Shown here: positions 55,197 to 64,000 of the stretch, in pieces
How the letters are laid out: each line of letters opens with the position of its first letter
Position numbering within the stretch: the first letter of the stretch is position 1
Assembly: GCA_951802425.1 (NCBI GenBank)
Contig: OX637798.1
Coordinates: 3,100,001 to 3,164,000, forward strand
Length of the DNA: 64,000 bases
Direction: 5' to 3'
Origin: Clavaria fumosa
Taxonomy: Eukaryota; Basidiomycota; Agaricomycetes; Agaricales; Clavariaceae
Position numbers and translations under genes: made by a program
The notes under the pieces: model-generated
What the model was told of the DNA's origin: nothing
Databases searched by the model: none
The model's input: only the letters and a program-made list of their open reading frames with translations

Positions 55197-55610
55197 ATTT
55201 TCTTCAGCTGTGTTAGGACTCCATTGGACTCCATGTGGACTCCAGTGGACTCCAACGGACTCCATGTGGACTCCAATGGGACTGCTCCAATGGACTCCAG
55301 TGGACTCCAGTCCATGGCTGGAGTCCACTGGAGTCCACTGGAGTCCACTGGAAGAAATTCCATTGGACTCCTGGCCAAGTCCGACAAAGTCCTTGCTGGC
55401 TCCAATGGAGTCCTTGTTGGCTCCGATAGAGTCCTTGCTGGCTCCGATAGATTCCTTGTTGGCTCCAATGGAGTCCTTGTTGGCTCCAATGGAGTCCTTG
55501 TTGGCTCCAATGGAGTCCTTGCTGGCTCCAATGGAGCTGGTTGGACTCCAATGGACTCCATTGGAGTCCAGTGGAGTCCATCGGAATGGGTGGCCGAGTG
55601 TAAAGTCCTC

Positions 55611-58600
55611 ATCTTTCATTGCGTCAGTGAGTGTTGCTGGCTCATTACCCCCCATGGCAGCAAGGCAGGTGAAGTACTGGGGTTCGTTGTCAGTATCATT
55701 ATGGGCCACATTCACAATGTTATGGTGTGGATTTTTGTGTAGATCACAGTAGTAGCCTGGCTTGGGACATGGTTGAGGTGGGAGATCTGGGGTTGTTTGT
55801 CAAGTAGGAGGTAAGACTTCTTCATTTCTGTTGTTATCAATGATGTTGAAGTTGTTGTCATTATTGGAGGCAGCAATAGGCGGTATGTATTGGTCGCTTT
55901 GGGTTGGGGGTTTGTCGGAGGGTCTTCAGTGAGTGTTCTGAATGTCCTTAATACTCTCCCCCTCGGGCTGAACCTCATCTAGGAATGGGACTTCGTCAGG
56001 TGCATGTGTTAGGTCAAAAACGACTTCTCACTCAGGTTTGACAACTCTCTTTTCAGGGAGATATATCCGATAGCCCCTGCTCCTGCTGTCAAAACCAACG
56101 AAGAACCCTGGCTCCGCCCTGGCATTTAGTTTGCCAGCATTGACTATCTTTACCCAGGCCTTTGTGCTGAACAGTAATACTTTGGCCATGTTGGGCTTTT
56201 TACTGTATCTGGCTTCATAAGGGGTCTTTCCATCTGTTAGGGCCTGTCCCATCTTGTAAATAGCACTGTAAGTTGATTTGTTGGTGACCGATCCTGAGAA
56301 CTCACTAAGACCAATCAACTGTCAAGTACAATTGAGAATACTCAGTCCCAGAAGGTCGCAAAGACGTCTGACAAGTTGTAAGAATGGGAAGAGACAAGTT
56401 GGGAGAGGGAAGATGTTGCTGGGGAGGTCATGAAGTCGGTAGATGAAGCGTAGGAAGAGAAATAGATGAATTGAGGGGAAATGATATTGCTGAGAAGGTT
56501 GCGAAGTCGACCAACAAAGCATAACAAAGGAAATAGACGAGGTGGGAGAAAGAGATGTTATTGAGAAGGTTGTGAGTGGTCGTGACAGTGTCAAGAAGTG
56601 AGTTGGTGAAGGCAATGACTTTGCCAACTGATGGATGAACCTGTAGGGTTCAAAGAATCAGCACCAAGATGAAGTAAAAGAAATACTTAGGTGCGCGAGT
56701 TGTATGAGCACAGAGGATGAAGTTAGAGAAAAGCAGAGTGGTCTTGGTGTTGTTGAAGTCACCAAGCAAGACAAGACCTATCAATCATGGTGGTTCCAAG
56801 CTCAAAGGGTGTAATAGCCTCAAGCTTTAACCAATGTGCATCAATATCAAGTCTAGAGTACTGTAAGTACATGCAAGACTTTATATATGTGTGTACAGGA
56901 AGTAAAACAGAAAAGGAAAAGTACAGAGGTTGCCAGGCGACAGAACTATAGTAGTGCAGGGTATGTTTAGTCATATAGTAACTATGCACGTGCTCTACTA
57001 AGGTCGCGAGGGGTTAGGAACACATAGGTAAGGTTGCGAAGATGACCTGTCACAAGTCGTGACATAGTTAAATAAGTATATAACTATGGGGAGATTCTTG
57101 GATCATAACTAACCCAGTTATAGTCGACTGAGGCAAGGAAGGGAAACATATTTGAAGTAATATTACAGCTGACCATTGGTGGCACATTTGAGTGTTAAGG
57201 TCACAAGGTCATAAGAGCAATCATGTGGGTAATGCTAGTGATGCAGGTGACCTTTGGGCAGGAGGTCATGTGTGTAACACTGGTGACATGGGTAACGGCC
57301 ATAATGCTGGTAATGTTTTAGCACTGGTAGTGGTAGTGCCAGGGGTGCCATGTGGCAAGTCACATGCTGGCTGAAGAGGATGCGCAATGGTGTGTCATGC
57401 ATCGAAATGATGGGTTCAGTCGAAGTGTACACACGTGGTGAGGCATAGAGAGGCATCGCGAGTATGGTGTGGTGGTCATGAGTGTCATGTGAGGGTGGAG
57501 AAGATCGGGGAGGCTTCCAGAAGAGGATGGCAGGTTCCAGAAGTGTGTAGAAGAGCTCACAAGGTTGTAGAGGGCCGTTGGGAGGTTCGTAGGTGTTGGT
57601 AAAGTTGGCTTGGGCAAGGGAAAAATGAATGGGTCCTGACACCATCGAGAGCATGGTGAGACATGCAGTTCTTTATCCATACAGCATGATTAATTGCTTC
57701 AGCCCACAGGAACCTTGGTAGGTTCGCATTGAGTAGCATGGCACAGGCTAGTTCGACCTGTGTCCTGTTCATGCATTCGGCAACGCCTACCTGTTCGTGG
57801 GTGTCGTGGATGGTGAGCTCATGTTGTGTCCCTTTGCTGTCCAGGTGTTTATTGAACTTAGGATTTTTGTACTCGCCACACCTCTGTCTGATCAGAGGAA
57901 TTTGATCTTGACATTGTTGTGAGTCTCAATGTGTTTCTCAAAGGTTGCATATGCTGACTGTGCTTCGTCTTTGGTTGCTAGGAATGCCACTTCGGTCCAT
58001 CTCGTAGCATCGTCGATGAAGTCGATGGCATAGCGCTTCTTGGCTATGGACATAACAGCAGCTGGGCCCCAGAGGTCAGTGTGTATCCATTCTCCGAATG
58101 TCTTAGTGCAGTTCTGAGCCTGTGCCAGAAAGGGTTTATGATGAAGTTTGGCTTTGGTGCACACTTCACAGAAGACTTCTTTGAATGTCTCATCAAGGTG
58201 AATTCCTTTGATGTGTCCTGACTTAATTGCTGTTCTAACAGCATTGTAGGAGATGTGACCTAGGATTCAGTGGGCCTCGTAGAGGGTCACCTTTTTCGTC
58301 ATAGCATTTGCATGGTAGCTCTTAGTTTTTGTTATCCTGTATAGGCTCCCTACCAAGGGAATTTTGCCTATAATGTTTTGATTGGGGGTGATGATGGTGC
58401 AGATCCCGCCTCCAAAATCAGCATGGAACCCAGCGTGGTCCATCTGCAGCACAGAGATTAGGGTGAACACTAAGTCTGGTGAGTATCGCACATCCTTTAA
58501 CGTGACTTGTGTTGTCGTGTTGTCATTTGGGAGGTTGACTGCGATGTCCCCTTTTTCAGTGGCATAGAAGGTGCATCTGTCTGCAGCTATCACCGGGCGA

Positions 58601-59577
58601 GGGGGTGTTGTGACAAAGTTTTTGAAGTTCTTGCGATGCGGGCAGAAGTGTACGTTGGCACCGCTATCAAGTATCGCCTCAATGTCCAGTTTTGTGCTCT
58701 TATCATTGATCATGTCTGCATAGCTGGACATGCATTTGAAAGAGTAAGATGTGTCTTCTTGTTTATCTGAAGAGGTGGCAGTATTTGCTGAACTTTTCTT
58801 GCCACTCTTTCGCCACTAGGCTGGGTATTGACCCTCTTTTCTGCCACCCTTTTTGAAGCAGTTGGCTTTGATGTGGCCAGACTTGTCACAGTTGTCGCAC
58901 TTTGTGTCAGTATGCAGTTTCTATTTCTTCTTTGGGTCTTGTTTATTTCCCTTTGCATAGAGGGCCATATCTCCTTGGCTACCAGAGTGCTTGGCTATGA
59001 TTTGGTGTGTGGCTTCTTCAAGGATAATGCACATGAGTTTGGTGGGTTTGATCTTGTTTTTGTTAATGGATGCAGAGTGCACTATAGAAGAGAGTAGCAG
59101 TCAGTAGCTTGGCGGTAGGGACCCTAGTATCATGGTGCTAAACTCGTCGTCCGAGACCAGGGATCCCATTCCTGCAAGTTCATCTTGTAGGCGAACCATT
59201 TGCTCAAGATGCTCCTTGACATCTCCTCCCTCAGGGCAGCTTAGGTGCTGTAGGTGGCATTTTATATCAAGTAAGTGCATTGTTGACTTCGATGTTGCAT
59301 CATTCCTGACAGTTTCCCACATCTCTTTGGCAGCTTTTCCTTTTAGTAGGGAAGCCAGACAGGGTGATACTGTCAATTGGATAACGTGGTGCACCATGTA
59401 TTCCTTTTGATTGAATTCATCTATCTTTCTCTCTTTTGCCTCGATCTCATCCTCAGTAGCCTTGGTACCTGTAGAATTAACCAGGACACCTTCTCTGAGG
59501 TCAAATTCTTTTGCACTATGGACCCAATAGCAGGCTATTATCACCATCTGGTCAGATGATTTATGACTTTCACCCAA
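55611..59577 (-). pseudogene. gag-pol: Copia gag, protease and integrase, decayed
   Basis: Gag occupies 59577-59101 (MGESHKSSDQMVIIACYWVH; HLEQMVRLQDELAGMGSLVS). A CCHC knuckle (CDNCDKSGHIKANC) lies near 58880-58900, following a stop. The protease reads ILDSGANVHFCPH (about 58670). Integrase pieces are at 58267-57660 (WIHTDLWGPAAV, NRTQVELACAMLL) and, after a solo LTR, 56234-56028 (DGKTPYEARYSKKPN, AEPGFFVGFDSRSRGYRIYL). TGA replaces arginine at EAH-ILGH and KFL-SDRG. The junction to RT (EPATLTDAMKD) is at about 55620. Confidence 0.85.
56235..57641. mobile_element. 1407-bp solo LTR in Copia integrase (TSD CCATC)
   Basis: The insert starts TGTTAGGGCC and ends GGTCCTGACA on the plus strand, with CCATC at 56230-56234 and 57642-57646. 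Removal rejoins ALDG to GKTPYEARY. There is no coding content; the sequence has runs of aggaagagaaatag and ggtgacatgggtaa type. It could also be another non-autonomous LTR-like insert, since no second family copy is present. Confidence 0.82.
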
Positions 59578-60900
59578 AAATCAGTGCAAAACAGGTGATG
59601 GGTGATTTCTAATTACCATCAAAATCAAGGGATATTCACTAGATAAGATTGAGTTATATAATACACCCCTCAATTTGGGTGATATTAAACTGGAGGATAT
59701 TGGATTGTGCAAAACACTCTTGAAATCAAGGGAAATTCAACATGATGAGATTGAGTTATATAATACACCCCCTGATTTGAGTGATATTAAACCAAGGATA
59801 TTGGGTTGTTGTTAAGATTGCTTACATAAGCCATCCCAAAGAGGAGTTGTGGAGAAACTGGGGAGGGTTGTCAGAAGGTCACATGACCTGTGGCTGGGGT
59901 GGGATTACATAATTGTAAGATCACATGACCTGTGGCCTGGCTGTGTCATATGATCTGAGGGTCCAAGCATGGGAACACTGGCAAGTGCTGAAGCATTTGC
60001 TATAAGTACCTTTGCTTTTCCTTTTTTGTACTCACTATGGTCAAATTCTTTTGCACTATGGACCCAATAGCAGGTTATTATCACCATCTGGTCAGATGAT
60101 TTATGACTTTCACCCAAAAATCAGTGCAAAACAGGTGATGGGTGATTTCTAATCACCATCAAAATCAAGGGATATTCACTAGATAAGATTGAGTTATATA
60201 ATACACCCCTTAATTTGGGTGATATTAAATTGGAGGATATTGGATTGTGCAAAACACTCTTGAAATCAAGGGAAATTCAGCATGATGAGATTGAGTTATA
60301 TAATACACCCCCTGATTTGAGTGATATTAAACCAAGGATATTGGGTTGTACAAAACACTCTTGAAATCAAGGGATATTTAACATGATGAGATTGAGTTAT
60401 ATAATACACCCCCTGATTTGAGTGATATTAAACCAAGGACATTGGGTTGTACAAAACACTCTTGCTACAATCTAATCTAATGACTGTGTTGGATCAAAGA
60501 GCTTAAGCAAACAGGCTCTACTGTGGACTCAATAGCAGGTTGATATCACCATCTGGTCAGATGATTTATGACTTTCACCCAAAAAACAGGTGACAGGTGA
60601 TTAACTGGAGGATATTGATACAATATACCCCCTTAATTTGAGTGATTACAAACTGCAGGATATCAAGTGATACAAAACACCTCTCAACTTGAGTAATATT
60701 AAACTGGAGGATATTGAGTGATATGACACACCTCTGAATTTGAGTGATATTAAACTGAAGGACATGAGTGATACAATACACCTCTCAATTTGAGTGATAT
60801 CACACTGGAAGATATTGAGTGATACAATACACCCATTTAATCTGAGTGATATTGAACTGGAGGATATTGAGTGATACACCTCTCAATTTGAGTGACATTA
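59501..60900. repeat. Repeated Copia leader and degenerate AT-rich tandem repeats
   Basis: The first bases of gag and its upstream region (ggtcaaattcttttgcacta) occur at 59500-59809 and again at 60039-60345, with a third partial copy near 60520. Within and after them, gagtgatattaaactggagg and ttgagttatataatacaccc units recur every 45-95 bp. The duplication around the LTR fragment at 59810 probably reflects unequal exchange or template switching. Confidence 0.75.
59810..60033 (+). repeat. Truncated Gypsy-B-type LTR, CpG-depleted
   Basis: The sequence follows the Gypsy-B LTR from its TGTTA(G/A)GAT start to TTTTTTGTACTC, about 224 of 291 bp. Positions that are CG in Gypsy-B (for example gcgcatcacgtgatccgag) are TG or CA here (gtgtcatatgatctgag). 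It is much older than the B1/B2 copies. Confidence 0.85.
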
Positions 60901-60926
60901 AGCCACAAAATCTTATTGTCTAGATG

Positions 60927-61010
60927 GGGACTGTAGTGTAATGGGTAACACAGCAGTTGTGGGCTAAGTCCAATTCCATGAGTGCTTGGGTTCAACTCCC
61001 ACTGAGTGCA
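60927..61010 (+). other. tRNA-like module (SINE head candidate)
   Basis: TAGTGTAATGGG (60934-60945, A-box-like) and GGTTCAACTCC (60989-60999, B box) are 55 bp apart, a spacing found in tRNAs with a long variable arm. It is followed by AT-rich repeats. Confidence 0.5.
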
Positions 61011-61571
61011 TAATTTACAGGCTAAAAAAATACTTGGAGATAGAGTAAAAATCACTGAAAGTATGTAGAAGCCACCTGAAATATCAAGTTGAAATGTGCT
61101 TGATAGCAGTGACATTCACCTGGAGAGCAGCAGGTGAATTTGGTCATATATGTGCCAAAAATAACCCATTTCATTGACATGATTATCAACCAATACAGGT
61201 TCAAGATATCATCAATAAATTAATTTTGTGCAATTTCTTGTGGTGAAAGATAGTGAAAAACACCTAAGATTATGGCTAAGATGACCCAAAAACTAACATG
61301 AAATTCACCTATTAGATCAGCTTAAAAGGCACCCATGATAGAGTGAAATTCACCTATTAGAGATCAGCTTAAAATACACTTGTATTGTAGTGATATTCAC
61401 CCAAAAAACAGTGGGTGAATTCAGACATAAAAGTAGTGAAAATCACCCATTCTTTGTACCTAATACACACTTGATTATCAACTAGTCATGGTGATTTTCA
61501 CTTAGGAAACCATTGATATTCACCATATTTCAGGGTTCTTTGTATGGTAATTTTCACCCAACTTTGGGCCT

Positions 61572-61660
61572 ACAGTGTTGGTCATCTAGTGGTACCTTCA
61601 ATATGGCATATAAGCCCTTGGGACCCCATGGCTGTTCAGGTTTGATCTTCGTATTCAACC
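61572..61660 (+). other. Second tRNA-like module in the Copia leader
   Basis: TTGGTCATCTAGTGG at 61578-61592 resembles the D-arm of tRNAs with TGGTCTAGTGG, and GGTTTGATCTT (61639-61649) resembles a decayed B box. The evidence is weak. Confidence 0.35.
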
Positions 61661-61807
61661 CAATTTGAGCCATCATCACATAGTTTAGGTATGGTTAGTG
61701 GGGAGCTTGTGGGGGTGACCATATTGAGTGTAGTACTGGGTCTCATACATGTAATCTGTAGAGAATTCTCCCTAACAGATTGGTGAAGAGACTAAAAAGA
61801 TAATATG

Positions 61808-62025
61808 TATCTCAGTATTATTGAATACAGAGGAGTTAGACAGTCTAGATACCTAAAAAGATAATATGTCTAGTAGTTGTATGTAAATGAGCGACACGAA
61901 GTATGAAAATGAATTTGACACTCACATCTCAGTATTATCGAATACTGAGAAGTGCAGTGGTGTGATGTGCTATGGTAAAAGGTAGAATTGAAGCTCTGAC
62001 CAAACCTTGTGACGAATACACAACA
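61808..62025 (-). repeat. Copia 5' LTR
   Basis: The intact 218-bp LTR, on the minus strand, starts TGTTGTGTATTCG and ends CTGAGATA. The exact inner end is uncertain by a few bases because aaaaagataatatgt occurs both inside and just beside it. No tRNA primer site was recognised. Confidence 0.85.
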
Positions 62026-62036
62026 GTAAACACAGA

Positions 62037-62659
62037 CTAAAGGTGAAAATGATGAGTACAATACCAAATTGCATATATTTGGTGAGATAAAAATTGTAAA
62101 AATATTCTGATTGCTGGGAAATATGGACAACATACATAGGAACAATATCTCTCACTAAAGCTAAGCTCAAAAATGGCTGAGGAATGCAGGAAATGGTACA
62201 CAGATATCTGCATCCATTTATGGTAACTTCCAGATCATGTTAGTGTTGCCAACGGCTCGAGCTGATTTCTTTTTTGGGAATTTGCATTGAGTATTGTGGC
62301 TTCAAATCAACAGGTAATCCCACAGAATAAGCAGCTTTGGGCTCTCACAGAAGGAGTGAATGATCAGATGTATCAAAATCTCTCCTCCCATTGTGCATTG
62401 TCCAACGGCTCGCTCGGTTTAGCCGAGCCGAGCCGAAAAAAGCCGAGCCGTGGCAACACTAGATCATGTTGCCATAAATGGATGCAGATATCTGTGTGCC
62501 ATTTCCTGCATTCCTCAGCCACTTTTGAGCTTAGCTTTAGTGAGAGATATTGTTCCTATGTATGTTGTCCATATTCCCCAGCAATCAGAATATTTTTACT
62601 ATTTTTATCTCACCAAATATATGCAATTTGGTATTGTACTCATCATTTTCACCTTTCTG
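62037..62659. mobile_element. Palindromic foldback element P4 with a MITE in its loop
   Basis: Arms 62037-62232 and 62470-62659 pair along their length (aaggtgaaaatgatgagtac at the outer end); the axis is at about 62347. Without the MITE and duplicate it is about 394 bp with a loop of about 11 bp. The left edge is close to the Copia LTR, so its outer end may be lost. A related arm fragment (ctcactaaaactaagctt) appears at 62862. Confidence 0.85.
62241..62461 (+). mobile_element. hAT-type MITE M1, copy 2 (221 bp)
   Basis: The ends are TAGTGTTGCCA and its complement, with an exact 8-bp duplication GATCATGT at 62233-62240 and 62462-62469. It is near-identical in length and sequence to 19096-19316, but inverted. 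Confidence 0.92.
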
Positions 62660-63815
62660 ACCTCTCTATTGAGTTTGGCAATTCATTCTACAGAGATAAA
62701 ACAATTTTAGAATTATTTTAAACAGATTGCCCAAGGCAGAACTTTAATTTTGACCTCAATAATTTTATATTACACAACCAGTGCTCGTATTTAAATATTG
62801 AGGGAGAAATTAGAAATTTCGTCTTGGACAATCTACTCAAATTAAATCTTTGATCATTTTGTCTCACTAAAACTAAGCTTCAAAATGCCTGTGTAAGCCT
62901 GCAACTTCATCACAACTTTTGGGTCAGTGATGTAGTGGGAGGTCACAACATTTACAAATAACCCCGTGTTGCCGGTCCCCACAAATAGGCAAATGAGATT
63001 ACGTAAGGTGGCTGGTTGATTACCATCACTCCCCTTCAAGCGGACAACAGCGCGAGCTCCCGGACGAAGATCTCGAATGCTGGCTTATGTTCCAGGCTGT
63101 TGACACCATCCACGTCGTGGATAGATGATCGCTATATTATTTTTTTCTCTGGCCGCCCCAACGACCGTCGAATCCTCGGGTGGTCCAACCGTCCATCGGA
63201 TAGGCAACAGCGGCGGTGGTCTCTGGTTACGGCACCACCATGAGCGCTGACAACTGCCATCCGCGAGCTCGCGCTCTGCTCACCAGCACCCTCCGACTAC
63301 CTCGCCATCGCATACCTAGATAACCGTTGCCTGTAAGGCATTGGCTACGTTTTGGATTGCACCATTCATTTGCCACTTCTGCTCACTCCAGCATCCCACA
63401 GCCTCTCCCGCATCAGGAGGGCCACGCGCAACTCCACCCGTGCCATCTTTGTCACAGTACCAGGCACCGTTGATGACCCCGGCATGCGTTGCTGGAGCAA
63501 CCTGAAAGCCGCGAAGGCGGCAAGCCCGTGGGCTGTATGAATCGTTTGGGTTTCAGATGGTCCCTATTGGTACCCGTTTGGTCTCCAGGATGGCGCGCCG
63601 TCGCTAGCCAGCGTTGCCGCGCGGGAAGGGAACGCACCGCGCATGACACTCTATCCACCCGGCACACGTACTGGTTGTCTATGGCTGGACCTGTGATACG
63701 ATGCCAGAGCACGGAGTAATAACCCCCGGGGGTGTTTGGAGCTGCTTCACATTCAGTCATACTACGACTATCATATAAGGTTCCACATTTTCACTCACCT
63801 TTTTTATAACCAACA
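62660..63815. other. Unassigned; AT-rich then GC-richer sequence
   Basis: From 62660 to about 63010 it is AT-rich with no gene. From about 63010 to 63720 the composition is closer to that of genes and several frames of 60-100 residues overlap, but none shows a domain, so this may be a decayed gene. A TATA-like atataagg at 63772 belongs to the next gene. Confidence 0.35.
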
Positions 63816-64000
63816 ATGAGGCTCACTGCTATTACGTCTTTCCTCGTTGTTGCTAGCGTCGTTTCAGCCACACTGGTCACCGTTTCCAAGAGGGAGGAGG
63901 GAGCAGTGCGTTAGAACCACTCCCTCATTCGATGCAAATGACTTACACGCATTGTCGCCGGCCGATAGGATGGCTGTGACATAGTATATGATGACCGCAC
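63816..64000 (+). CDS. Small secreted protein, 5' part (runs off the window)
   Basis: The start context is caacaATGAGG. Exon 1 (63816-63905) encodes MRLTAITSFLVVASVVSATL followed by VTVSKREEGA: a typical signal peptide with a KR site after it. A 63-bp intron (63906-63968, GTGCGT...GATAG) avoids an in-frame TAG, and exon 2 reads DGCDIVYDDR to the edge. TATA at about 63772 lies 44 bp upstream of the start codon. The family is not recognised; a cysteine soon after the KR suggests a small secreted or processed peptide. Confidence 0.5.

Larger units (their letters stand above)
53632..55610. mobile_element. Palindromic GGACTCC-repeat element P3 with tRNA-like modules
   Basis: The 1979-bp element has ends CAAGACTTTACACTGGTCCACC and the matching complement, and an exact 8-bp duplication ATCTTTCA at 53624-53631 and 55611-55618. 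Both arms are filled with ggactccagt / gactcctcag units in opposite sense, with the axis near 54650 (gcctgcaatctgcatgg on both sides). Each arm holds a tRNA-like module. Removal restores Copia codons TDAMKDPHAHEWEKA. It encodes no protein; open frames are repeat artefacts. Confidence 0.88.
48508..62025 (-). mobile_element. Ty1/Copia element, inflated to 13.5 kb by nested insertions
   Basis: The LTRs are 61808-62025 (5', intact) and 48508-48527 plus 49816-50013 (3', split by a pogo element). The purine tract gagggggag abuts the 3' LTR on the minus strand at 50014-50022. The flanks GTAAT and GTAAA match at 4 of 5. Coding order on the minus strand is gag, zinc knuckle, protease, integrase, RT, RNase H, as in Copia. 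Inserts are at 48528-49813, 50517-52570, 53632-55610 and 56235-57641, plus repeats in the leader. Confidence 0.9.

Noticed and set aside
53577..55752. Several overlapping 'repeat proteins' rich in SSGLQ, TPVRLL or GVLRS on both strands
   Set aside because: They are translations of the GGACTCC repeat of palindrome P3 in different phases; all six frames look equally open.
62287..62721. 144-residue protein starting MSIVASNQQVIPQNK
   Set aside because: The frame begins in the 221-bp MITE and runs into the palindrome arm; the same start occurs in the other MITE copy followed by unrelated sequence.

Overview
The window looks like a transposon-dense, gene-poor stretch of a filamentous basidiomycete (Agaricomycete, mushroom-type) chromosome. 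The evidence is short GT-AG introns of about 40-65 bp, a NACHT-WD40 NLR-like gene, chromodomain Ty3/Gypsy elements, a fungal-type Helitron Rep-helicase and many small inverted-repeat elements. Only three candidates look like intact coding units: the NACHT-WD40 gene (13083-18003), the single-frame gag-pol of one Gypsy element (32123-36574), and the start of a small secreted-protein gene at the right edge (63816 on). Almost everything else is mobile DNA in various states of decay.

Layout, left to right. 1-1546: a perfect-looking palindrome, one end of an inverted-repeat element, a 42-bp minisatellite and a second palindrome. 1547-8122: decayed minus-strand chromovirus Gypsy-A, with both LTRs and an exact TATTT target-site duplication (TSD). 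9347-11866: remnant Gypsy-D carrying a solo LTR (TSD GAAGG). 12530-12945: the same minisatellite in inverse orientation, then a CATG-rich repeat. 13083-18003: NACHT-WD40 gene. 18690-19427: inverted-repeat element with a 221-bp hAT-type MITE nested in it. 19860-25406: decayed minus-strand Helitron Rep-helicase, itself hit by a GGGTA-rich MITE. 25446-36876: two inverted copies of Gypsy-B (B1 deleted, B2 intact) around a 711-bp spacer. 36882-48480: two basidiomycete-type hypothetical genes; the second, with a nucleotidyltransferase-like motif, is split by a palindromic element that was itself hit by Gypsy-C, which in turn holds a solo LTR. 48508-62025: a Ty1/Copia element inflated to 13.5 kb by a pogo-like element, two giant palindromes, a 1.4-kb solo LTR and a repeat-rich 5' leader. 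62037-62659: a palindrome with the second 221-bp MITE in its loop.

The main results come from target-site duplications. The flanks of the two Gypsy-B copies are mismatched as they stand, but become exact (ATCAC/ATCAC and AAAAT/AAAAT) if the 711-bp spacer is flipped. The flip also reconnects the first exon of the Helitron protein and the start of a divergent gene. This is the signature of an inversion by recombination between inverted retrotransposon copies. Removing the inserts elsewhere likewise restores host reading frames: the palindrome in the nucleotidyltransferase-like gene, the 1979-bp palindrome in the Copia reverse transcriptase, and the solo LTR in Gypsy-C.

Two further themes recur. 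All Gypsy elements with a visible 5' LTR carry a primer site complementary to an internal LTR stretch just downstream of the TATA box, the self-priming arrangement known from Tf1/sushi elements. Most premature stops in the old elements are TGA where a related copy or the family has arginine (CGA), pointing to C-to-T decay at CpG. Functional names rest on motif recognition by eye; no database search was possible.
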